Assembly: GCA_031418395.1 (NCBI GenBank)
Contig: JANOXL010000244.1
Location: forward strand, 1 to 29,696
Length of the DNA: 29,696 nucleotides
Origin: JANYCG01 sp031418395
Lineage (GTDB): Bacteria > Pseudomonadota > Gammaproteobacteria > Burkholderiales > Burkholderiaceae_C
Reading direction: 5' to 3'
Below the pieces are notes generated by a model that ran no database searches, was not told where the DNA came from, and saw only the letters and a list, made by a program, of their open reading frames with translations. Both the position numbers and the translations under genes were made by a program. The stretch's first letter is position 1; each line of letters opens with the position of its first letter. Below are positions 7,868 through 15,609 of this stretch, piece after piece.

Positions 7868-10093
7868 ATGAATCTCACATACCGCAGAGCCCGAAAGCCC
7901 TTGATGGGCGCTCTCCATAAAGTAGCTGCTTGCGGTCTATTTATAGCTTCTGCTGCCGGTTTCTCCTCAAATGCAGGGGCACAGCCGGTGATGATCCAGC
8001 CGCCTGGGATGCCATTCGTGCCGCAAGTGCCATCTCAGGCCAACCCAGCAACCGCGCAGCCTGGCAACGCAACGCCCGTGGCGCCGGGCGCAGCCGCCAC
8101 CGTGACGGTGGGCAACCCGCTGCGCCGGGGCGAGCCAGTGACCTTGAATTTTGTTGGAGCAGAGATCGAGGCCGTGGCGCGCACCATGGCCGTCATTACC
8201 GGGCGCAGTGTGGTGGTCGATCCGCGTGTCAAAGGTGTCATCACCTTGACGACCGAGCAGCCGGTGGCGCCTGCTCGCGCCTACAACCTCTTTTTATCAA
8301 CTTTGCGTCTGCAAGGATTTGCGGTCGTGCAGTCCGCTGGTTTGGACAAAGTGGTGCCCGAGGCCGATGCCAAGCTGCAAGGTGATGGTGTCTCGATCGG
8401 GGAGGCGCCCGCAAGCAGTGTGGGCAACCAGATCGTTACGCAAATCTTCCGGCTCAATTTTGAATCGGCCAACAACCTGGTAGCGGTGCTGCGGCCCCTG
8501 ATCAGCCCGAACAACACCATCAACGTCAACCCTGGCAACAACTCGCTGGTGATCACCGACTACGCCGACAATCTGCGCCGCTTGGCGCGCATCATCGCGG
8601 CGATGGACGTGTCCAACGCGACCGATGTCGAAATCATCCCGCTTAAACACGCTATCGCGTCGGACCTGGCGCCGCTGGTGCTGCGCTTGATCGAGGCGCC
8701 CGCAGGCGCTGCCGGTGCGGTGGCGGGTCAAGCGGCCGACGCCTCTTTTCGCACGACCTTGATCGCTGAGCCGCGCTCCAACGCGCTGATTCTGCGCGCA
8801 GCCAATCCGGCGCGGGTGGCCTTGGTCAAGTCGCTGGTCGAGAAACTCGACCAGCCGACCAACAAAGGCGCAGGCGGTGACGCGGGCAATATTCACGTGG
8901 TGTATTTGAAAAACGCCGAGGCCGCCAAAATCGCGGTCACTTTGCGCGCGGCACTCGCTGGTGAAGCCCGGCCCGCCACAGCGGCGACACCCACCAACCC
9001 CGGCCTGGCCACCGCGCCAGGTAGCCAAGCCTCTGCGCAGCCCTCCACAGGTGGGCAAATCCAGGCTGATCCTGCGACCAACTCGCTCATCATCACCGCC
9101 CCTGAGCCGCAATACCGCCAGATCCGCGCCGTCATCGACCGCCTGGACATCCGCCGAGCGCAGGTCTATGTAGAAAGCCTGATCGCCGAGGTGAATGCCG
9201 ACAAGGCGGCCGAGTTCGGCATCCAGTGGCAGGGCGCTTTGGGGCAAAACGGCGACACCAATGTGGGTGTGCTGGGCACCAACTTCACTATTGGCGGGGC
9301 CAACATCATCTCGTTGGCCACCGGAGGCGGGCAAACGGCGCCCAGTACCGGCCTGAACGTCGGCTTGGCCAACCGTGTCAATGGCATTTACGTGCAGGGC
9401 TTCCTGGCCCGCTACCTGCAAAGCAATGGTGACGGCAACATACTCTCAACGCCCAACATCCTCACGCTGGATAACGAAGAGGCCAAGATCGTGATTGGCC
9501 AAAACGTGCCCTTTATTACCGGGCAATACACCAATTCGGGCGCCAACGCCAATGGCAACACAGTCAACCCGTTTCAAACCATTGAGCGCAAAGACGTCGG
9601 CCTGACACTCAAGGTCAAACCACAAATCAGCGAAAACGGCACGGTTCGCCTCACCATTTCGCAAGAGGTCTCGACGGTGCAGGCTTCAACCCTGAATGCG
9701 GCCAACGGCCCAACCACTAACAAGCGCTCCATCGACACCAATGTGCTGGTGAATGACGGTTCCATCGTCGTGCTGGGCGGTTTGCTGCAAGACGAATATG
9801 CGGGTAACCAGGAGAAAGTGCCGGGCCTCGGAGACATCCCATTTTTTGGCGCACTTTTCAAAAGTGAAACCCGAAGCCGCCGCAAAACCAATTTGATGGT
9901 CTTTCTGCGGCCGGTGGTGGTGCGCGACGCCAGCAGTACCGATGCCCTGACGATGGAGCGTTACGACCTGATGCGCACCCGCCAGCAAGACGCGCAACCC
10001 CTGCCCAGCTTGGCCGTGCCGGTGAACGAAGCGCCAGTGTTGCCAGAAGTATTGCCGCGCCCGGCGGGTACCGCACCGGCCATCAAGAAGTAA
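7868..10093 (+). CDS. gspD: Type II secretion system secretin D
   Basis: GspD forms the multimeric outer-membrane channel through which folded proteins leave the periplasm. The ATG at 7868 gives 741 residues with a signal peptide cut near residue 38 (SSNAGA). A Pro/Ala-rich spacer (40-80) follows, then N0 (about 88-160), N1 (about 190-250), N2 (about 253-328) and N3 (about 341-426, with an Ala/Pro/Gly-rich loop at 363-395). The secretin barrel (about 430-690) carries the signature VPGLGDIPFFGALFKS at 651-666, then RRKTNLMVFLRPVVVR. A Pro-rich tail (710-741) probably corresponds to the S domain, but no pilotin is present here. The order gspN-gspD, with gspE downstream, differs from the gspC-D-E-F order of enterobacteria. 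Confidence 0.96.
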   Translation: MNLTYRRARKPLMGALHKVAACGLFIASAAGFSSNAGAQPVMIQPPGMPFVPQVPSQANPATAQPGNATPVAPGAAATVTVGNPLRRGEPVTLNFVGAEIEAVARTMAVITGRSVVVDPRVKGVITLTTEQPVAPARAYNLFLSTLRLQGFAVVQSAGLDKVVPEADAKLQGDGVSIGEAPASSVGNQIVTQIFRLNFESANNLVAVLRPLISPNNTINVNPGNNSLVITDYADNLRRLARIIAAMDVSNATDVEIIPLKHAIASDLAPLVLRLIEAPAGAAGAVAGQAADASFRTTLIAEPRSNALILRAANPARVALVKSLVEKLDQPTNKGAGGDAGNIHVVYLKNAEAAKIAVTLRAALAGEARPATAATPTNPGLATAPGSQASAQPSTGGQIQADPATNSLIITAPEPQYRQIRAVIDRLDIRRAQVYVESLIAEVNADKAAEFGIQWQGALGQNGDTNVGVLGTNFTIGGANIISLATGGGQTAPSTGLNVGLANRVNGIYVQGFLARYLQSNGDGNILSTPNILTLDNEEAKIVIGQNVPFITGQYTNSGANANGNTVNPFQTIERKDVGLTLKVKPQISENGTVRLTISQEVSTVQASTLNAANGPTTNKRSIDTNVLVNDGSIVVLGGLLQDEYAGNQEKVPGLGDIPFFGALFKSETRSRRKTNLMVFLRPVVVRDASSTDALTMERYDLMRTRQQDAQPLPSLAVPVNEAPVLPEVLPRPAGTAPAIKK

Positions 10094-10163
10094 CGCAAAA
10101 CCGTGATTCAAAAATCATGACGCCACAGCGCAAGCAACGCGTTAGACAATTCGCAAACTAAGC

Positions 10164-11663
10164 ATGGCCGTGCAGACGCGTTACCCGCTGCCTTACGCCT
10201 TCGCGCGTACGCATCAACTGCTGCTTGAAGAGACGGGCGGCGAAATTACGCTGTGCCTGCATGCCCAGTCGGGCCTGGCCGGTATCAGCGAAGTGGGGCG
10301 CAAACACGCGCCTCAGCACGTTGAAATGCACGAGGCACAGGCACTCATCCAACGCATCAGCGCGGCCTACGCACAGGGCGAATCCAGCGCCGCCACGGTG
10401 GTCAGTGAGGTCGAGAGCGACGCTGATTTGACGCGCATGATGCAGGACCTGCCGGCCATTGAAGACCTGCTGGAAACCGCCGACGACGCGCCCATCATCC
10501 GTATGCTCAATGCGTTGCTCACGCAGGCCGCGCGCGATGGCGCGAGTGACATCCACATCGAACCTTACGAGCGCCACTCCAGTGTGCGTTTTCGCGTCGA
10601 TGGCAGTCTGCGTGAAGTTGTGCAGCCCAACCGCGCCTTGCATGCGGCACTTATATCGCGCCTGAAAATCATGGCCGAGCTGGATATTTCCGAGAAACGC
10701 CTGCCGCAGGATGGCCGCATCAGTCTGCGCATCGGCACGCGCGCAGTCGATGTACGCGTCAGCACCTTGCCTGGCGCCCACGGTGAACGCGCGGTGCTAC
10801 GCTTGTTGGACAAAAGCGAGAGCAAACTCAACCTGGAAGCGGTCGGCATGCAGGGCGATGTGTTGGCCAAGATGCAGACGCTCATTGCCCAGCCGCACGG
10901 CATCATCCTGGTGACGGGCCCGACAGGTTCTGGAAAAACCACCACGCTCTACGCTGCGTTGTCGCGTCTGGACGCCGCGCGCAGCAACATCATGACGGTG
11001 GAAGATCCGATTGAATACGAACTCTCGGGCATTGGCCAGACGCAGGTCAACCCGAAGATTGATCTCACATTTGCCAAGGCGCTCAGGGCGATCCTGCGGC
11101 AAGACCCCGACGTGATCATGATCGGCGAGATTCGCGATTTCGAGACAGCACAGATCGCCATCCAGGCCTCGCTCACCGGCCACCTGGTGCTGGCCACGCT
11201 GCACACCAACGATGCCGCCAGCGCGGTGACACGGCTGACGGACATGGGCATCGAGCCGTTTTTACTCAGCTCTTCGCTTTTGGGCGTGTTGGCGCAGCGC
11301 CTGGTGCGTAAAGTTTGCACCGCGTGTAAATTGGGGTCAGATCGCAATATCGATGCGCAGCGAAGCGCAGCACCCACAGGGCGGGCCAACGGCCCGTCGA
11401 ATTTGGGCTCTGACCCCAATTTTCGCGCGGTAGGTTGCGCTGCCTGCGCGCACACCGGTTACCAGGGCCGTACCGGCGTGTTTGAATTGCTGCTGACCAA
11501 CGACGCCATCCGCGCTCAGATCCACCAAAAGGCCTCCGAGGCCGACATCCGCAGCGCCGCGCTGGAAGCGGGCATGGTCTTGATGCGCCAGGACGGCGAG
11601 CGCCTGGTGCACAGCGGCGTGACCTCGCGGGAAGAGCTGCTGCGGGTGACGCGCGACAATTGA
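10164..11663 (+). CDS. gspE: Type II secretion system ATPase E
   Basis: GspE is the cytoplasmic hexameric ATPase that powers pseudopilus assembly. It has 499 residues. An N-terminal GspL-binding domain is followed by the N2 domain (DGASDIHIEPY at 125-135) and the RecA-like domain. That domain has Walker A GPTGSGKT (252-259), Asp box VEDPIEYE (279-286), Walker B DPDVIMIGEIRD (314-325) and His box LATLHTND (343-350). The zinc-binding module keeps its four cysteines (C385, C388, C425, C428). The linker between the two pairs is 36 residues, of which residues 389-420 are encoded by a palindromic repeat element (11328-11422). The family usually has roughly 30 residues of unrelated sequence there. 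The ORF remains open, so the product is probably functional. Seventy bases separate it from gspD. Confidence 0.95.
   Translation: MAVQTRYPLPYAFARTHQLLLEETGGEITLCLHAQSGLAGISEVGRKHAPQHVEMHEAQALIQRISAAYAQGESSAATVVSEVESDADLTRMMQDLPAIEDLLETADDAPIIRMLNALLTQAARDGASDIHIEPYERHSSVRFRVDGSLREVVQPNRALHAALISRLKIMAELDISEKRLPQDGRISLRIGTRAVDVRVSTLPGAHGERAVLRLLDKSESKLNLEAVGMQGDVLAKMQTLIAQPHGIILVTGPTGSGKTTTLYAALSRLDAARSNIMTVEDPIEYELSGIGQTQVNPKIDLTFAKALRAILRQDPDVIMIGEIRDFETAQIAIQASLTGHLVLATLHTNDAASAVTRLTDMGIEPFLLSSSLLGVLAQRLVRKVCTACKLGSDRNIDAQRSAAPTGRANGPSNLGSDPNFRAVGCAACAHTGYQGRTGVFELLLTNDAIRAQIHQKASEADIRSAALEAGMVLMRQDGERLVHSGVTSREELLRVTRDN
11328..11422. repeat. 95-bp palindromic (REP-like) element embedded in frame in gspE
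   Basis: The ends are perfect 14-bp inverted repeats: AAATTGGGGTCAGA (11328-11341) and TCTGACCCCAATTT (11409-11422). Inside is a second perfect inverted repeat, CGGGCC AAC GGCCCG (11382-11396). TTGGGGTCAGA-type palindromes are, to my knowledge, common dispersed repeats in betaproteobacteria, often linked to REP-associated (Y1) transposases. Read in the gspE frame, both ends encode Leu-Gly-Ser-Asp. Confidence 0.75.
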
Positions 11664-11713
11664 TTCAGGAATGGCGTGTCGGGTGGCATTCGAGCTGGCA
11701 CGCCGTTCGGGTC

Positions 11714-11830
11714 AGGTTAAAACTAATGTTAACACCCATGTTAACAAAACATCATTTTTGGTTAGCTATTTTGGTGTTTCAAGAAAAATAAGCCTATGGG
11801 TCTCGTGTTATATGCCTATTTAGCTATTAT
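11714..11830 (+). repeat. AT-rich intergenic repeat, copy with GTTAAC direct repeats
   Basis: The 268-bp gap between gspE and the next gene (11664-11931) contains no gene. It carries three 12-bp-spaced repeats beginning GTTAAA, GTTAAC and GTTAAC (11716, 11728, 11740). GTCTCGT lies at 11800-11806, and 16 bases later GCTATTA (11823-11829). The unit GTTAACACCCATGTTAACAA and the 72-bp distance from it to GTCTCGT are both repeated in the gap at 14613-14724. Whether this is a repeat only or also holds a promoter for the downstream genes cannot be told. Confidence 0.6.
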
Positions 11831-11931
11831 AAACAGAGCAGTCAAAATTCACGAAAAAATGAACCGGAGCCTTCAGCAGCGTCACCAGATGCTATTCATG
11901 ACCCTGGAATCGAACTGATAATGACTCCATC

Positions 11932-12366
11932 ATGAAAGTGGTTTTCCCCTTGTTGAAAAAGAGCCAGAAGTCGCCGACGCTTGAATCGCCGGGCGTCCAT
12001 GCGCCCAGCGCGGACCAGCCCTTTGACGGCATGCGCACCCAGGCCTTTGAAGCCAAGATGAACCACCGCGCGCCTGTGTGGTTTGCGTCCATGCTGGCGG
12101 GCACGCAGCGCGAGAAGCTGCGAATTCGCGGTGAGTTGGGCAATCTCAAAGGTGCGATCCCGCTTTTGATGAAGCAACGCAATGGTGGCAAATGGACGCC
12201 AGCCGAACGCCAAGCTTTGTTGGGCATGGTGCGCTCAATGTCCAGTGTCAGTCCCTACCTCTTGGTGTGGGTGGTGCCGGGTTCGATGTTGATCCTGCCG
12301 TTTCTCGCCTGGCATCTGGATGTGCGGCGCAAACACCGGGCAACGTCGGCCAAGACCGCGCATTAG
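11932..12366 (+). CDS. Small membrane-associated protein of unknown function between gspE and gspF
   Basis: I do not recognise this 144-residue protein with confidence. The N-terminal half is basic and hydrophilic. A motif region WFASMLAGTQREKLRIRGELGNLKGAIPLLM is followed by GKWTPAERQALLGMVRSMSSVSPYLLVW. One hydrophobic segment follows (about 108-127, ending LPFLAWHLDVRRK) with a basic tail. The pattern of short helices, a Ser/Pro break, then PGSMLILPFLAW faintly recalls LETM1-type membrane segments; that is only a resemblance. It sits 20 bp upstream of gspF on the same strand, so it is probably co-transcribed with gspF. A role in type II secretion is inferred from position alone. Confidence 0.7.
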   Translation: MKVVFPLLKKSQKSPTLESPGVHAPSADQPFDGMRTQAFEAKMNHRAPVWFASMLAGTQREKLRIRGELGNLKGAIPLLMKQRNGGKWTPAERQALLGMVRSMSSVSPYLLVWVVPGSMLILPFLAWHLDVRRKHRATSAKTAH

Positions 12367-12386
12367 GCCCGCAGTTCAACCCGGCC

Positions 12387-13655
12387 ATGCCAGCCTATTC
12401 CTTTGAGGCCCTGAGCAGCGACGGACGCACCCAAAAGGGCGTGTTGCAGGCGGATTCCGCGCGCTCCGCTCGTGCCCAGTTGCGGGCGCAGGCGCTTGCG
12501 CCTTTGCAGGTGGCGTTGGTCGGAGCGGGTGCCGCGCTCTCCGCCGATGGCTCGGCAGCTAACACCACCTCCGGCGCCAACGGCATAGCGGGCGTGGGCC
12601 AGGGCTGGTTTACCCAACGCGTCTTCAACAGCACCGACATTGCCATCTGGACCCGTCAACTGGCCGGTTTGGTGTCGTCCGGCTTGCCGCTGGAGCGCGC
12701 GCTGGCCTCGCTTTCAGACGAGGCCGAAGTGGAGGCGCAGCGCAATCTGGTCGGCGCCCTGCGTGCAGAGGTCAACGGTGGCACCAGTTTCGCCAAGGCG
12801 CTTGCGCAGCATCCGCGTGAATTCACCGAGGTGTATGTGGCCGTCATTGGCGCGGGCGAGCAAAGTGGCCACCTCGGGCAGGTGCTGGAGCGCCTGGCCG
12901 ACGACATGGAAGAGCAGCAGGCGATGCGCGCCAAACTTCTCGGCGCGGCCTTATACCCGGCCATCGTGACCTTGGTGGCGATTGTGATCGTTGCATTTTT
13001 GCTGGGCTACGTGGTGCCGCAGGTCGCCAATGTGTTTGCCGGCAGCAAACGGGCTTTGCCGCTCCTGACAGTCATCATGCTGGCGCTGGGAAACTTTGTG
13101 CGCAACTACGGCTGGCTGGCCGTGTTGCTGGTGCCGTTGTTGGCCGTTGCAAGTGCAGCGGCGAATAGAAATGAGGTCCTGCGTGAACGCATCGACGCCG
13201 CCTGGCTTCGCCTGCCGGTCTTGGGTCGTCTGAGCCTGGGCTACAACACCGCGCGTTTTGCCGGCACGCTGGCAACATTGACTGGCGCTGGCGTGCCGAT
13301 TCTGCGCGCCTTGCAGGCTGCAACCGACACCCTGGCCAACCGGGCGTTGCGCAGTGACGCCGCCAACATCATCGTACTGGTGCGCGAAGGTGCGCCGCTG
13401 GCATCCGCGTTGGCGCAGAAGAAGCGCTTCCCTGGCCTCTTGGGCATGTTCGCGCGCTTGGGCGAGCAGACGGGCCAGTTGCCGCTGATGCTCGACCGCG
13501 CTGCGCGCCAGCTCAGCCAAGAGGTTCAGCGCCGCTCGATCCGCCTGGCCACGATTGCCGAGCCACTGTTGATCGTGCTGATGGGGCTGGTCGTGATGCT
13601 GATCGTGCTGGCGGTGTTGTTGCCGATCATTCAGCTCAACCAACTCGTGCGGTAG
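12387..13655 (+). CDS. gspF: Type II secretion system inner-membrane platform protein F
   Basis: GspF is the polytopic core of the inner-membrane platform that contacts GspE. From the ATG at 12387 (MPAYSFEALSSDGRTQKG) it has 422 residues, the usual size. Two copies of the T2SSF domain are visible. The first (about 87-210) has WTRQLAGLVSSGLPLERAL and AVIGAGEQSGHLGQVLERLADDMEEQQAMRAKLLGAALYP. The second (about 285-410) has FAGTLATLTGAGVPILRAL and FARLGEQTGQLPLMLDRAARQL. Three hydrophobic helices lie near 190-215, 229-255 and 388-412. The open frame extends upstream through the unknown gene, but similarity starts at 12387. Confidence 0.95.
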   Translation: MPAYSFEALSSDGRTQKGVLQADSARSARAQLRAQALAPLQVALVGAGAALSADGSAANTTSGANGIAGVGQGWFTQRVFNSTDIAIWTRQLAGLVSSGLPLERALASLSDEAEVEAQRNLVGALRAEVNGGTSFAKALAQHPREFTEVYVAVIGAGEQSGHLGQVLERLADDMEEQQAMRAKLLGAALYPAIVTLVAIVIVAFLLGYVVPQVANVFAGSKRALPLLTVIMLALGNFVRNYGWLAVLLVPLLAVASAAANRNEVLRERIDAAWLRLPVLGRLSLGYNTARFAGTLATLTGAGVPILRALQAATDTLANRALRSDAANIIVLVREGAPLASALAQKKRFPGLLGMFARLGEQTGQLPLMLDRAARQLSQEVQRRSIRLATIAEPLLIVLMGLVVMLIVLAVLLPIIQLNQLVR

Positions 13656-13660
13656 CCAGC

Positions 13661-14596
13661 ATGGCTGCAACCCTCGACGGCAAACTGGTGGTGGCGATTT
13701 CAAGTCGCGCGCTGTTTGATTTTGAAGAAGAGAACGAGGTCTTTGAACACGGCAAACTAGAGCCTGGGCCCCACAAAGACCGCGCCTATATGAATTTGCA
13801 ACTGGATCGCCTGGAGCAACCGGCCCCGGCGGGCGTGGCATTTTCATTGGTCAAAAAACTGCTGGCATTTAATGACGATACGGCGCAGCGGGTGGAGGTG
13901 GTGATCCTCTCGCGCAACGACCCGGTCAGTGGCATGCGCGTGTTTCGCTCGGCCAAACATTACGGTTTGAAAATAGAACGCGGCAGTTTCACGCGCGGCC
14001 AGCCACCCTGGCGGTATTTGAAACCGCTGCACGCCAACTTGTTTCTTTCGACGCATTTGAGTGATGTTCGTGCGGCTTTGGGTGCAGGAGTGCCCGCTGC
14101 GCAGGTGTATCCGCATTCCGCCCACGCGAGTTTTGCGCATCCACACGAAGTGCGTATCGCGTTTGACGGTGACGCGGTTCTATTCAGCGACGAGGCCGAG
14201 CGGGTCTACCAGTCCCAGGGCCTGAGCGCCTTCCACAAACACGAAACTGAAAAAGCCTCGCAACCACTTCTGGCGGGTCCTTTCAAACCGTTGTTGAGCG
14301 CCTTGCAGCGTTTGCAACAAGAGGGCACGCCGCAGATGCGTATCCGCACGGCGCTGGTGACGGCACGCAGCGCACCGGCGCACGAGCGCGCCATCCGCAC
14401 ACTCATGGACTGGAACATCGAGGTGGATGAAGCGATGTTTCTGGGTGGCTTGGCGAAAGGCGAATTCTTGCGCGAGTTCGAGCCTGATTTTTTCTTTGAT
14501 GACCAGACCGGACACATCGAGTCTGCCGCGCGCCATGTGCCTTCCGGCCATGTGGCCAGCGGGGTGTCGAACGAAGGGTCGGAACTGGCTGACTGA
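13661..14596 (+). CDS. 5'-nucleotidase, cytosolic type (NT5C1-like family)
   Basis: This 311-residue protein resembles the bacterial members of the cytosolic 5'-nucleotidase family (PF06189), which dephosphorylate nucleoside monophosphates. It begins LVVAISSRALFDFEEENEVFEHG and continues with AFSLVKKLLAFND and VEVVILSRNDPVSGMRVFRSAKHYGL. It then has VRIAFDGDAVLFSDEAERVYQSQGL, VTARSAPAHERAIRTLMDWNIEVDEAMFLGG and FFFDDQTGH, arranged as in HAD-fold phosphatases. No signal peptide is seen. It starts 5 bp after the gspF stop, so it is likely transcribed with the secretion genes, but I know no functional link. Substrate not determined. Confidence 0.85.
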   Translation: MAATLDGKLVVAISSRALFDFEEENEVFEHGKLEPGPHKDRAYMNLQLDRLEQPAPAGVAFSLVKKLLAFNDDTAQRVEVVILSRNDPVSGMRVFRSAKHYGLKIERGSFTRGQPPWRYLKPLHANLFLSTHLSDVRAALGAGVPAAQVYPHSAHASFAHPHEVRIAFDGDAVLFSDEAERVYQSQGLSAFHKHETEKASQPLLAGPFKPLLSALQRLQQEGTPQMRIRTALVTARSAPAHERAIRTLMDWNIEVDEAMFLGGLAKGEFLREFEPDFFFDDQTGHIESAARHVPSGHVASGVSNEGSELAD

Positions 14597-14612
14597 ATTA
14601 TTCGTGGAAATT

Positions 14613-14724
14613 GTTAACACCCATGTTAACAAGTTTCGTAAAAGTCGCGCATCTTCAACATTTTTTAAAGAAATTGGCCTCTAGGTCTCGTAATATTTGC
14701 GTACTATGCTATTAATTATATAGC
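14613..14724. repeat. AT-rich intergenic repeat, second GTTAAC copy, in a convergent gap
   Basis: The gap between the 5'-nucleotidase (+) and hexR (-) ends holds GTTAACACCCATGTTAACAA (14613-14632) and GTCTCGT (14685-14691), 72 bp apart as in the 11728 copy. Sixteen bases later GCTATTAATTATATAGC (14708-14724) forms a 5-bp-arm inverted repeat. The gap lies between convergent gene ends, so this copy is unlikely to be a promoter for either. It may act as a bidirectional 3' end, but no T-tract terminator is evident. Confidence 0.6.
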
Positions 14725-14758
14725 GCATAGAAGACCAAAAAGTCACACGGTCACACCA

Positions 14759-15607
14759 TCATGCATACCGCTTGCTGCGCAAGTTGACTTTCATCTCCTG
14801 CAAGAGTGGCTGGAGGGTGTCACCACCAATTCGCAGCGCCACGTTGGTGGCCAGGATGTCGATGATCATCAGGTGCAGGAGGCGCGAGACCATCGGGCTG
14901 TAACGGTCAAAGCCTTCCGGGTGATCGGCTGCCAAATGGATGTGTCCGCTGGAGGCCAGGGGCGAGCCGCTGGCAGTGATGGTCATGGTGGTGGCGCCGT
15001 TTTTGCGGGCGATGTCGCAGGCGTCCATCAAATCGCGGGTGCGGCCCGAGTTGGAGATCACCACCACACAGTCGCCCGGGCCGAGGATCGACGCGCTCAT
15101 CACCTGCATGTGACCGTCGCTGTAGGCAATCGCGTTCACACCGAGGCGAAAGAACTTGTGCTGCGCGTCCTGCGCCACGATGCCGGAGTTGCCCACGCCG
15201 AAAAACTCCAGGCGGCGGCCTTTGCGGTAAGTGTCCAAAATCGCGTCGATGGCTTTTTCAATCGCCTTGGTGCTGGCGTCGTTGCGGTATTTGAGGAAGG
15301 CGGCGACCGTGTTGTCGATGACTTTCACCAACACGTCGCCCGTTTTATCGTCCACATCAACACTGCGGTGGATAAAGGGCACACCCTCACTCACCGTGCC
15401 CGCGAGTTTGCGTTTGAAATCGGTCAGCCCGTCGTAACCCATGCTGCGGCAAAAGCGCACCACCGTAGGTTTACTCACGTGGGCGCGATCTGCCAGTTCA
15501 CTCACCGGCAGGCTGGTGAACGCGCGCGGATCGGACAACACGAGTTTGCCCACGCGCTGCTCGGCGGGAGCAAGGGAGATTAACGAGGCGCGGATTCTGT
15601 CCAACAC
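14759..15607 (-). CDS. hexR: HexR-type transcriptional regulator of the RpiR family
   Basis: HexR regulators repress or tune central sugar metabolism genes such as zwf and release DNA on binding KDPG (established in Pseudomonas and other gammaproteobacteria). The GTG start at 15607 gives 282 residues (MLDRIRASLISLAPAEQRVG). An RpiR-type helix-turn-helix domain (about 1-75) has VSELADRAHVSKPTVVRFCRS as recognition helix region. A SIS sugar-phosphate-binding domain (about 125-255) has the SNSGRT loop at 185-190. The start lies 2 bp after the zwf stop, so zwf-hexR form one operon read leftward. The open frame extends into zwf, but similarity starts at the GTG. HexR-like palindromes occur upstream of zwf, which suggests feedback on its own operon. 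Confidence 0.9.
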   Translation of the reverse strand: MLDRIRASLISLAPAEQRVGKLVLSDPRAFTSLPVSELADRAHVSKPTVVRFCRSMGYDGLTDFKRKLAGTVSEGVPFIHRSVDVDDKTGDVLVKVIDNTVAAFLKYRNDASTKAIEKAIDAILDTYRKGRRLEFFGVGNSGIVAQDAQHKFFRLGVNAIAYSDGHMQVMSASILGPGDCVVVISNSGRTRDLMDACDIARKNGATTMTITASGSPLASSGHIHLAADHPEGFDRYSPMVSRLLHLMIIDILATNVALRIGGDTLQPLLQEMKVNLRSKRYA

Positions 15608-15609
15608 GG

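Noticed and set aside
7917..7956. Similarity of the gspD signal-peptide codons (AGCTGCTTGCGG...TTATAGCTTC) to a Comamonadaceae intergenic repeat
   Set aside because: The resemblance is short and recalled from memory, the encoded signal peptide is entirely normal, and no inverted-repeat ends are visible.
8297..9421. Minus-strand open frame (374 codons) opposite gspD
   Set aside because: It is antisense to the well-supported secretin, has no family motif, and its composition mirrors the codon bias of the plus-strand gene.
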